Source: an uncultured Oscillospiraceae bacterium
GTDB taxonomy: Bacteria > Bacillota > Clostridia > Oscillospirales > Ruminococcaceae
DNA: 9,906 nt
NCBI GenBank assembly: GCA_910578755.1
Contig: CAJTSZ010000080.1
Location: forward strand, 1 to 9,906
Direction of reading: 5' to 3'
Position 1 is the stretch's first letter. Every line of letters starts with the position of its first letter. The position numbers and the translations under genes were made by a program. Of the stretch, positions 1 through 5,400 are shown piece by piece. The notes below the pieces were generated by a model, which had not been told where the DNA came from, ran no database searches, and saw only the letters and a program-made list of their open reading frames with translations.

Positions 1-20
1 TCGGCAGAAGCCTTCTTTTG

Positions 21-49
21 AACCACTCGCCTAGCGAGTGGTTTTCTTT
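21..49 (+). terminator. Rho-independent terminator for a plus-strand gene left of the window
   Basis: A perfect 10-bp inverted repeat (AACCACTCGC at 21-30, GCGAGTGGTT at 34-43) with a three-base loop runs into a T-rich tail (TTTTCTTT, 42-49). The T tract is on the plus strand only, so it would end a gene entering from the left edge that converges on the arsR gene. A hairpin at the end of an IS200/IS605-type element is an alternative that this window cannot test. Confidence 0.65.
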
Positions 50-50
50 A

Positions 51-83
51 TACAAGAATAGAGAGGCAGATGCCTCCCTATTC
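51..83 (-). terminator. Probable terminator of the plsC-arsR unit
   Basis: A 13-bp inverted repeat (56-68 with 71-83, two-base loop, one mismatch that is a G-U wobble in minus-strand RNA) begins at the arsR stop codon. In minus-strand RNA its 3' arm is followed by a weakly U-rich stretch. Its place directly after the stop supports a terminator, but the U tract is poor, so it may be inefficient. Confidence 0.45.
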
Positions 84-440
84 CTCGATATGCTCCAAAC
101 CCTGGTTTAAAATAGTAAAAATATGCTGGTCATCCAAGGAGTAAAAGACGGTTTTTCCCTCCTTGCGAAACTTTACCAGGCGGTTTTCCTTTAATATCCG
201 CAGCTGGTGGGAAATGGCGCTTTGGGTCATATTTAAAATTTGCGCAATATCGCAGACGCAGGTTTCCCCCTGTAAAAGCACATACAATATTTTTATGCGG
301 GTAGGCTCCCCAAACACTTTAAATAAACCGGTAAGGCGGTAGAGAATATCTTCCCCCGGCATACTGCTTTGCACCTTGTTTACAATATCCGGGTGGCTGT
401 GGAGCCATTCGCAGCATTCCACTTTGTTTTCTTCCTTCAT
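78..440 (-). CDS. ArsR/SmtB/CadC-family metal-sensing transcriptional repressor
   Basis: A 120-residue winged-helix repressor of the ArsR family, which binds DNA in the apo form and is released by metal. The recognition helix lies around residues 73-84 (TQSAISHQLRIL), followed by the wing (FRKEGKTVFYSL). Two metal sites are visible. The CVC motif (Cys61, Cys63) with the N-terminal Cys9-Cys10 pair resembles the alpha3N site of CadC. Asp104, His106, His117 and Glu120 match the alpha5 zinc site of SmtB/ZiaR in spacing. The metal is therefore probably zinc, cadmium or lead rather than arsenite (inference). The start was chosen at the ATG preceded by AAGGGGG at good spacing; an ATG 30 bases upstream lacks a ribosome binding site. 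It lies 41 bp after plsC on the same strand and is probably cotranscribed. No metal transporter is visible nearby, so the target is unknown. Confidence 0.9.
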   Translation of the reverse strand: MKEENKVECCEWLHSHPDIVNKVQSSMPGEDILYRLTGLFKVFGEPTRIKILYVLLQGETCVCDIAQILNMTQSAISHQLRILKENRLVKFRKEGKTVFYSLDDQHIFTILNQGLEHIEE

Positions 441-481
441 ATTGCAGCCCCCTTTTCTTTTCCATTGCACAAAAATTTTCC

Positions 482-1204
482 TTAGTTTTGCCCCCCTGGC
501 AGGGCCTGGGCCACCATTTGGCGCAGCTGTTCCCCCAAACCCTTTACTTCCTCCCGGGAGAGGCCCTTTGTTTCCACCGGCGGCAGTATTTTTACCTGTA
601 CCTTGGCTGGTTTAATCCAGTAGTTATTTTTTTCCATTAAACGGTAGGTACCCTCTATGCGCACCGGCACAATGGGCGCCTTTGCCTTTGTTGCAACACG
701 AATGGTTCCCGCCTTAAATTCCCCAATAGGCCCGCCCTTGCTGCGGGTTCCCTCCGGGAAAATAACAACAGAATACCCCAGCTCCAGCAGTTCCCCCGCC
801 TTTTTTAAGCACTCCATTGCCTGGCGCGGGTTTTCCCGGTCAATAAACAGGCAGTTGAGCTCCTTCATCCAGGAGCGTATGAGGGGCAGCTTCTGTATTT
901 CCTTTTTTGCTACTAAGGGGTGGGGTTCGTCCAGCTGGGTAAGCATAAGGGGAATATCGAAGTAGCCCTGATGGTTGGCGGCAAAAACACAGGGCCCCTG
1001 GGGGATGTTCTCCCGGCCCTCCACGGTAATTTTTGCGCCGGCTAACCGCAGCAGGCGGCCGGCCCAATTATTTACATGGAAACGCACCTTTTCATCGCGC
1101 TCCTTTATTTTGCCCTGTTTTGTCAGCCTTCTTACTTTGTTCAGGGCAAAAACAGTGCAGAGCAAATACAGCCAAAAGTAAATAAACCAAATAATTGTTC
1201 TCAT
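482..1204 (-). CDS. plsC: 1-acyl-sn-glycerol-3-phosphate acyltransferase (PlsC-like)
   Basis: A 240-residue membrane-associated acyltransferase that would convert lysophosphatidic acid to phosphatidic acid in phospholipid synthesis. The N-terminus (about residues 4-21) is a hydrophobic anchor. The four family blocks are present in order: the catalytic HX4D (NHQGYFD, His78 and Asp83), FIDREN (120-125), the glycerophosphate-binding FPEGTRS (149-155) and the proline block APIVPVRIEG (176-185). The length is typical. The ATG start is preceded by GAGGGA at suitable spacing. A promoter lies about 80 bp upstream, separated from the start by a leader with two small hairpins. The arsR-type regulator follows after 41 bp. 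Acyl-chain or substrate specificity within the PlsC family cannot be read from the sequence. Confidence 0.92.
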   Translation of the reverse strand: MRTIIWFIYFWLYLLCTVFALNKVRRLTKQGKIKERDEKVRFHVNNWAGRLLRLAGAKITVEGRENIPQGPCVFAANHQGYFDIPLMLTQLDEPHPLVAKKEIQKLPLIRSWMKELNCLFIDRENPRQAMECLKKAGELLELGYSVVIFPEGTRSKGGPIGEFKAGTIRVATKAKAPIVPVRIEGTYRLMEKNNYWIKPAKVQVKILPPVETKGLSREEVKGLGEQLRQMVAQALPGGQN

Positions 1205-1247
1205 AAAAATCCCTCAAAACGGCCTTTGGCCCATTGAATTGCCGCAG

Positions 1248-1262
1248 CCCCAGGTACTGGGG
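1248..1262 (-). promoter_or_regulatory. Hairpin and short direct repeat in the plsC leader
   Basis: CCCCAG (1248-1253) and CTGGGG (1257-1262) form a 6-bp stem with a three-base loop between the plsC promoter and its ribosome binding site. A second small hairpin (GGCC-TTT-GGCC, 1221-1231) lies nearer the start. On the minus strand CAGTACC occurs twice, 8 bp apart, overlapping the first hairpin. It may be an operator or an RNA structure; the function is not established. Confidence 0.3.
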
Positions 1263-1281
1263 TACTGTAAAAGTTCTTACT

Positions 1282-1310
1282 ATTTTATCATTTACTGCCC
1301 AAAAAGTCAA
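1282..1310 (-). promoter_or_regulatory. Sigma-A type promoter for plsC-arsR
   Basis: Read on the minus strand, -35 TTGACT (1310-1305) and -10 TAAAAT (1287-1282) are separated by 17 bp, with a TGn extended -10 element. Transcription would start near 1275, giving a leader of about 70 nt before plsC. Confidence 0.75.
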
Positions 1311-1315
1311 AGCTG

Positions 1316-1362
1316 AAAAAACGGGGGCAGGCGGGAAGCCCTATTCCCTGCCTGCCCCCGTT
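1316..1362 (-). terminator. Rho-independent terminator of the solute-binding protein gene
   Basis: A perfect 13-bp stem (AACGGGGGCAGGC at 1320-1332, GCCTGCCCCCGTT at 1350-1362) lies just after the gene's stop. On the minus strand it is followed by a run of T (A-run at 1316-1321). An inner GGG/CCC pairing may extend the stem. It separates the lipoprotein gene from the plsC promoter. Confidence 0.88.
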
Positions 1363-1373
1363 AGAACAGCACC

Positions 1374-2957
1374 CTACTCCCCTAAAGAAGCTTGGCCAAA
1401 CCAGTACACACCCCGGTTATCCACTTCCCAATTTTGTGCTTTCTCCCCGCCGGCAACAGCTACTGTGTCATGGTACAGAGGGATAACATAGCCGTCCTCC
1501 AGCAAAATTTTCTCCGCATTGGCCATTGCCTCCAGCCGTTCCTCCCCTGTTTTAGGGAAGGCCTCAAAAACGGCCTTATTGTACGCTATGCTGCCATACC
1601 CATGGAAGGGGCCCTGGCTTACAGAAAGGAACGGGTTTAAAAATTCCGCAGGGTCATTGGCGTCCCCGTACCAGCCGGTAAGCACCGCCCCTGGGAAAGT
1701 GCCGCTGACCAGCAGGTTCTGGTAAGCCTCCGGCCCCTCCTCCACAATAGTAACGCTGACGCCCAGCTCCTGCCACATTACCTGCACTGCTTCGGCAACG
1801 GCCTTAGGGGTTTCCTGGCCCTTGGGCACAAGGAGTTGCAGCTCTGTTTCTTCCACTGCAACGCCTGCTTCTTCCAGCAGGGCTTTAGCCTCCTCTAAAT
1901 TGGCCTGGACCTTTAAAAATCCCCCGGTCCCCCCTGCACAAGGGGGCACAAGCCCCAAGGCTGGGGTTACGCTGCCAACGGTTTCATCCGCCAGGGCGGT
2001 ACGGTCCAAAGCCAGGGAAAGGGCCCGGCGCACCTTTGGGTCTTCCAAGGCCTTTATTTCCGGGGTTTTGCTCAACAGTAAATACTGGGTGCTGCAAAAT
2101 TCCACATGGCTGGCCCTGCTCCAATTTTCTGCTGTGGGTACGCCCAATTCTACCTTTTTGCCATCCCACTGGCCAGACTCCCCAGTAAGCACCTTGCCCA
2201 CCACATAGTCCAGGGCCACATCCTGGGCGCCGCGGTAGTTTTTATTTTTTTCTAAAATCAATTCTTCCCCCTTGGTCATTTCCCCTACCGTAAAGGGGCC
2301 GTTAAACAGGGCACCGCGGGAAAGGGCATCCGCCGGCACATCCTCCCGCAAGGGGAAAAAGGCGGGCAGCGCCAAGAGCTGGTCAAAGTAGGGGACATCC
2401 CCCTGGAGGGTGACCTGCAAAACATCGTCCCCCTGGGCCTCCAGCAGCAGCTTTGGTTCCTCGTCCCCCTCTGGTTCGGTTGTGGCAATCATGGCAAACA
2501 GATAGCGGTAGGGGTTTTCCTCCTGGGCGGCAGCCCGCTGCCAGGCGTACACAAAATCCCCCGCTTTCACCGCTTCCCCGTCGGACCACTGGGCGGCCCG
2601 CAGGCGGTAGGTATAGGTTACAGTGCCATCCTGGTTTTCTGTGCGCTCCCCTGCTTCCTGTGCCAGGGCCGGCTGGGCTTCCCCCTTGCTGACGCGGAAC
2701 AGCCCCTCCATTACATTGTTCAGTACAGAAGCCTCTGCCGCTGTTGTGTACTGGGCGGGGTCACAGCTTTCCGGCTGGCTGCCCATGCTCCAAACAAGAA
2801 CCTCCCCCTCCAGCTGTTCCGAAGGGAGGGCTTCTTCCTGCTCTTCCGTTGGAAGCTGCTCCGGAGCCTTGTTGCCCTCTTCTTTTTGGCAGCCGGCAAG
2901 CAGAAGCCCGGAGGCTGCAAGCAATGCCAGCAATATAGAAAGTACTCTTTTTTTCAT
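1374..2957 (-). CDS. ABC transporter substrate-binding lipoprotein, family 5 (oligopeptide/dipeptide type)
   Basis: A 527-residue extracytoplasmic solute-binding protein of the SBP_bac_5 (OppA/DppA) family, which captures oligopeptides or related solutes and delivers them to an ABC permease. The N-terminus is a lipoprotein signal (MKKR, a hydrophobic core, then LAGC with the lipidated Cys23), followed by an acidic low-complexity linker. Family-typical stretches follow, including a region near QPESCDPAQYTTAAEASVL, the core around WSDGEAVKAGDFVYAWQR and NGPFTVGEM. The start was chosen at MKKR because it has AGGGGA at good spacing and begins the signal peptide; an in-frame upstream extension of 23 codons does not. 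It has its own promoter and terminator and no permease or ATPase beside it, so it is an orphan binding protein that must share a transporter encoded elsewhere. The true ligand is unknown. Confidence 0.88.
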   Translation of the reverse strand: MKKRVLSILLALLAASGLLLAGCQKEEGNKAPEQLPTEEQEEALPSEQLEGEVLVWSMGSQPESCDPAQYTTAAEASVLNNVMEGLFRVSKGEAQPALAQEAGERTENQDGTVTYTYRLRAAQWSDGEAVKAGDFVYAWQRAAAQEENPYRYLFAMIATTEPEGDEEPKLLLEAQGDDVLQVTLQGDVPYFDQLLALPAFFPLREDVPADALSRGALFNGPFTVGEMTKGEELILEKNKNYRGAQDVALDYVVGKVLTGESGQWDGKKVELGVPTAENWSRASHVEFCSTQYLLLSKTPEIKALEDPKVRRALSLALDRTALADETVGSVTPALGLVPPCAGGTGGFLKVQANLEEAKALLEEAGVAVEETELQLLVPKGQETPKAVAEAVQVMWQELGVSVTIVEEGPEAYQNLLVSGTFPGAVLTGWYGDANDPAEFLNPFLSVSQGPFHGYGSIAYNKAVFEAFPKTGEERLEAMANAEKILLEDGYVIPLYHDTVAVAGGEKAQNWEVDNRGVYWFGQASLGE

Positions 2958-2997
2958 AATTGATTCCCCTATTCTTTTTAGCGGTGATACGGTGTAA

Positions 2998-3026
2998 ATT
3001 ATATCAGTTTGGTGTGGTAAAATCAA
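2998..3026 (-). promoter_or_regulatory. Sigma-A type promoter for the solute-binding lipoprotein
   Basis: On the minus strand, -35 TTGATT (3026-3021) and a consensus -10 TATAAT (3003-2998) are 17 bp apart, about 40 bp upstream of the start codon. It is divergent from the promoter of the gene at 3107. Confidence 0.8.
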
Positions 3027-3045
3027 GGATTTGGGCTGGGTCAGA

Positions 3046-3075
3046 TTGAATTGAAGTATGCCCTTATGCTATAAT
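3046..3075 (+). promoter_or_regulatory. Sigma-A type promoter for the gene at 3107
   Basis: -35 TTGAAT (3046-3051) and a consensus TATAAT (3070-3075) are separated by 18 bp, with a TGC extended -10 element directly before the -10 box. AAGGAGG lies just before the ATG at 3107. Confidence 0.78.
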
Positions 3076-3106
3076 CAGCACAACAAAGCTACAAGGAGGC
3101 CATAAA

Positions 3107-3583
3107 ATGTATATTGAAAAATATTGGGGGAACTACATTGGGGGTACAGATGACAGCCTGACCCTGCTGGATTATTTTGTGGACAAAGGGAAAATGGAAC
3201 TTTCTTTGGCGGAAATATTTGCAGATACAGGCTTGGATAAGCTGAATTGGGATTTCCATACCTCCCCCGGCTTAGAGTATGTGGATTCCCAAGGGATGGA
3301 GCATGAATTTTACTATGCTATTGACCTAATTACAGACCTGGCGGCCCTAATGCTGGAATGTTCTGTAAACGGCGCCGTGGTTTTGGGGGAATTGCTGGGG
3401 GACGAAAGCGCAGCCATGCTCCGCCTCACCTTTACCGAGGAAGAGAAAAACGCCATGAACAAGGCCCTGCTGCACTTTGTAAAGGAGCCTTTAACTTATG
3501 ACCTCCATGAAATGGTTCCTGACCAGGATATGCAGGAACTGGCCCAGGACTGTGAAAATATCCGCAGGGAATTATGTGAATAA
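3107..3583 (+). CDS. Small acidic protein resembling Imm68-type immunity proteins
   Basis: A 158-residue soluble, acidic protein with no signal peptide or membrane segment. I recognise the N-terminal pattern (MYIEKYWGNYIGGTDDSLTL, then an IFADTGLDKL-like stretch and YAIDLITDLAALMLEC) as resembling proteins annotated as Imm68 putative immunity proteins of polymorphic toxin systems. This rests on memory of the family, not on a search. Immunity proteins of this kind act in the cytoplasm by binding a cognate toxin domain. The gene has its own extended -10 promoter, a near-ideal ribosome binding site (AAGGAGG) and a terminator, so it is a self-contained unit. No toxin, secretion gene or WXG/LXG protein is adjacent. 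It may be an orphan immunity gene protecting against toxins of competitors (inference). The coding region is certain, the function is not. Confidence 0.85.
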   Translation: MYIEKYWGNYIGGTDDSLTLLDYFVDKGKMELSLAEIFADTGLDKLNWDFHTSPGLEYVDSQGMEHEFYYAIDLITDLAALMLECSVNGAVVLGELLGDESAAMLRLTFTEEEKNAMNKALLHFVKEPLTYDLHEMVPDQDMQELAQDCENIRRELCE

Positions 3584-3595
3584 CTTTTAGCCAAG

Positions 3596-3628
3596 CAGGC
3601 GGCCGCCTATGGAGGGGCCGCCTGTTTT
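3596..3628 (+). terminator. Rho-independent terminator after the Imm68-like gene
   Basis: CAGGCGGCC (3596-3604) pairs with GGCCGCCTG (3616-3624) across an 11-base loop and is followed by TTTT (3625-3628). It lies just downstream of the stop at 3583. Confidence 0.8.
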
Positions 3629-3684
3629 AGATATTTCAGCAGTTCCTTTTATTGATAGGCGAACAACATAGTGCAAAAAGGGCC

Positions 3685-3785
3685 TTCCCGAAGGGAAAAA
3701 CCAAACTTTTCCGCATAAAAATTCCTATACGCGGCATAGAAGCCCCTGCCTGGCGCATACCGTAAACAAAAGGGTGCTGACCCTT
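3685..3785 (+). promoter_or_regulatory. Leader region of the deacetylase gene with two small hairpins
   Basis: The stretch between the terminator at 3628 and the deacetylase start has no gene. It contains TTCCC-GAA-GGGAA (3685-3697) and AAGGGT-GCTG-ACCCTT (3770-3785), the second directly upstream of the ribosome binding site. No convincing -35/-10 pair was found, so the promoter is not located. The hairpins could control translation, but this is only inference. Confidence 0.25.
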
Positions 3786-3811
3786 AAATTGAAAGAAAGG
3801 ATTTGCCGCCT

Positions 3812-4561
3812 ATGTACCGTACCTTCCGTTTTACAAAGCCGGGCCTTTTCCTTTGCGCTGCCTTGGCCGCTATGCTGGTTTTCCCTGGTTCCTTTTTTCA
3901 CCCCTTTGCTTTGGCTGCCAACGCCCCGGCGCCAAAGGGTACTGTTTACCTGACCTTTGACGATGGCCCCAGTGAAAACACCCCTTACCTAATGGAGGTT
4001 TTGGAAAAACACCAGGTAAAGGCCAGCTTTTTTATTATAGGGTTTGAAGAGGAGGACAAAGCTGTTCTTCAGCAGTTGGCCAGCCAAGGGCACACAGTTG
4101 CTCCCCATGCCTGGCAGCATGACTACAATAGCTTATACTGTTCCCCCCAGGCCTTTGAGGAGGATTTTACCCGCATTACCTCTGCCTTAAAGGAAATTCC
4201 CGGGGTAAACTGCTCCATTTACCGGTTTCCCGGCGGCAGTGTAAACCGGTACGCCCCCAATGAGGTACTAAAGCAGGCTACGGAGCTGCTGGAACGGGAA
4301 AATATTACCTATTTTGACTGGGATATTGTTTCCGGGGATGACACCGCCGTTGTTTACCCTGCCGAAACCCTGGCCCAAAATGTTTTGGCCTGCATTGACC
4401 AGTACGAAAACCCCATTATTTTGTTTCACGACGCCTCCTTATGCAGCACAACGGCCGATGCTGTAGACCTGCTGATTCCCCAGTTAAAGAAGCAGGGTTA
4501 CCGGTTTGCCCCCTTGGATGCTGCTTCCCCCAAGCGGCAGTTTTACGCTGCAAGGCAGTAA
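3812..4561 (+). CDS. Secreted CE4 polysaccharide deacetylase (NodB homology domain)
   Basis: A 249-residue metal-dependent deacetylase of carbohydrate esterase family 4, acting outside the cell, most likely on peptidoglycan N-acetyl groups. All CE4 motifs are visible: motif 1 TFDDGPS (catalytic base Asp50, metal ligand Asp51), motif 2 HAWQH (His99, His103 metal ligands), motif 3 RFPGG (Arg138), motif 4 DWD (169-171) and motif 5 LFHD (His206). The N-terminus has a hydrophobic segment (about residues 11-30) and a possible signal peptidase site after ALA at residue 35, so the enzyme is exported. The ATG at 3812 was chosen because AAAGGA lies about 10 bp upstream; a TTG three codons earlier is too close to that site. 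It is a minimal catalytic domain with no added cell-wall-binding module. The precise substrate (GlcNAc, MurNAc or another glycan) cannot be assigned. Confidence 0.9.
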   Translation: MYRTFRFTKPGLFLCAALAAMLVFPGSFFHPFALAANAPAPKGTVYLTFDDGPSENTPYLMEVLEKHQVKASFFIIGFEEEDKAVLQQLASQGHTVAPHAWQHDYNSLYCSPQAFEEDFTRITSALKEIPGVNCSIYRFPGGSVNRYAPNEVLKQATELLERENITYFDWDIVSGDDTAVVYPAETLAQNVLACIDQYENPIILFHDASLCSTTADAVDLLIPQLKKQGYRFAPLDAASPKRQFYAARQ

Positions 4562-4637
4562 CTTGGTGTTAATACCTTTCAGCCGGGTAAAGGGCAGCAG
4601 GCAAACCGGTGGCAGCTTTTGCCCCTAAGGCCCCAGG

Positions 4638-4669
4638 CCATATTTCTTTTGACATCAAAAGAAATATGG
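4638..4669. repeat. Perfect 15-bp AT-rich inverted repeat
   Basis: CCATATTTCTTTTGA (4638-4652) is the exact reverse complement of TCAAAAGAAATATGG (4655-4669), separated by two bases. Neither strand has a T tract after it, so it is not a standard terminator. It lies in the 237-bp gap between the deacetylase and the next plus-strand gene. It could be an operator, a processing site, or part of a small mobile or repeated element; the sequence alone does not decide. Confidence 0.7.
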
Positions 4670-4692
4670 AAAAGAAAGCGTTGAATGGCGCA

Positions 4693-4721
4693 TTGATTGG
4701 ACAGGGTTCCTGTGTTATCAT
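4693..4721 (+). promoter_or_regulatory. Possible promoter for the gene at 4799
   Basis: -35 TTGATT (4693-4698) and -10 TATCAT (4716-4721) are separated by 17 bp, about 80 bp upstream of the start. The -10 box is one base off consensus. Other weaker pairs exist closer to the gene, so this is tentative. Confidence 0.45.
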
Positions 4722-4798
4722 TAACGTAATCAAGTTGGTATTTCTTATGTATTTTTGACGGATAGTACCCTCTGCCAAAGGGAAAGGGAGGAATAAAA

Positions 4799-5263
4799 AT
4801 GCCAGATAATTTGTTATTAAACCCAAAAAAATTTAAAATTGATGAGATAGGTGAAAATGGAGGGAAGGGCGCCGTTTACTGCCAAAGGCTGATAAACAAA
4901 TGGACGCCGCAACTGGAAACCGAAATGCTGGAGGCCTTTATACAACTTTATTATAATGAAATGTATGAACAGTGGGGTCCGGATGACGAAGAAGAAAGCA
5001 AAGAATACTGGCCGGAAATAAAATCGCCCGCAGACCTTATAAAATACACAGGCACCGATGTTACGCTTTATGCTTTGGAGGACGCGGTATATGCCAGAAG
5101 CAAAACAGGCAATCCCCCGTATGTGCTGCAAAATGTTCCAGTATGTGTAATATTGGCGCTTTATTGCCCGTGGGAAGAAGAACATGGTTGGGCGGCTGTT
5201 TTTATAGATGGAAAATTTGTTAAAGTAGATTGTGATATTGTTGATTGTGTTTGGTTGGATTGA
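4799..5263 (+). CDS. AT-rich small protein resembling DUF6985/immunity-type proteins
   Basis: A 154-residue acidic, soluble protein with no signal peptide. The C-terminal part (hydrophobic strand VCVILALYC, then PWEEEHGWAAVFIDGKFVKV) resembles the end of DUF6985-type proteins, where an acidic-His-Gly motif is followed by a short strand. The preceding helix with YYNEMYEQWG and an acidic stretch also fits that group. The assignment is from memory and is low confidence. DUF6985 and similar families are often found in immunity gene clusters of polymorphic toxin loci, so a toxin-neutralising role is an inference. The ATG has an excellent ribosome binding site (AGGGAGGA). The gene is visibly richer in A and T than the flanking deacetylase and glgP genes, which suggests acquisition by transfer. 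It ends before a strong bidirectional terminator. Confidence 0.85.
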   Translation: MPDNLLLNPKKFKIDEIGENGGKGAVYCQRLINKWTPQLETEMLEAFIQLYYNEMYEQWGPDDEEESKEYWPEIKSPADLIKYTGTDVTLYALEDAVYARSKTGNPPYVLQNVPVCVILALYCPWEEEHGWAAVFIDGKFVKVDCDIVDCVWLD

Positions 5264-5352
5264 TTTTGAATAGACAACCTTATTTATTGTGAAATTTTTT
5301 ATTGGTGGGGTGGGGTGAAATGGTTTACACCACATCAATTTGAACAGGAAAT

Positions 5353-5390
5353 AAAAAAACAGTTGGGCAAAACCCAACTGTTTTTTATTT
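5353..5390. terminator. Bidirectional terminator between converging genes
   Basis: A 14-bp perfect stem (5354-5367 with 5373-5386) with loop CAAAA has an A-run on its left arm and a T-run on its right arm, giving U tracts on both strands. It serves the plus-strand gene ending at 5263 and the minus-strand glgP ending at 5401. Confidence 0.92.
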
Positions 5391-5400
5391 AAAGCCTCTG

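Noticed and set aside
3685..3697. TTCCC-GAA-GGGAA hairpin as a minus-strand terminator
   Set aside because: No minus-strand gene lies upstream of it, and the T-run on that strand is separated from the stem by several bases.
4569..4826. 85-codon minus-strand open frame in the gap after the deacetylase
   Set aside because: The translation has no recognisable domain, spans the perfect inverted repeat and overlaps the start of the plus-strand gene at 4799.
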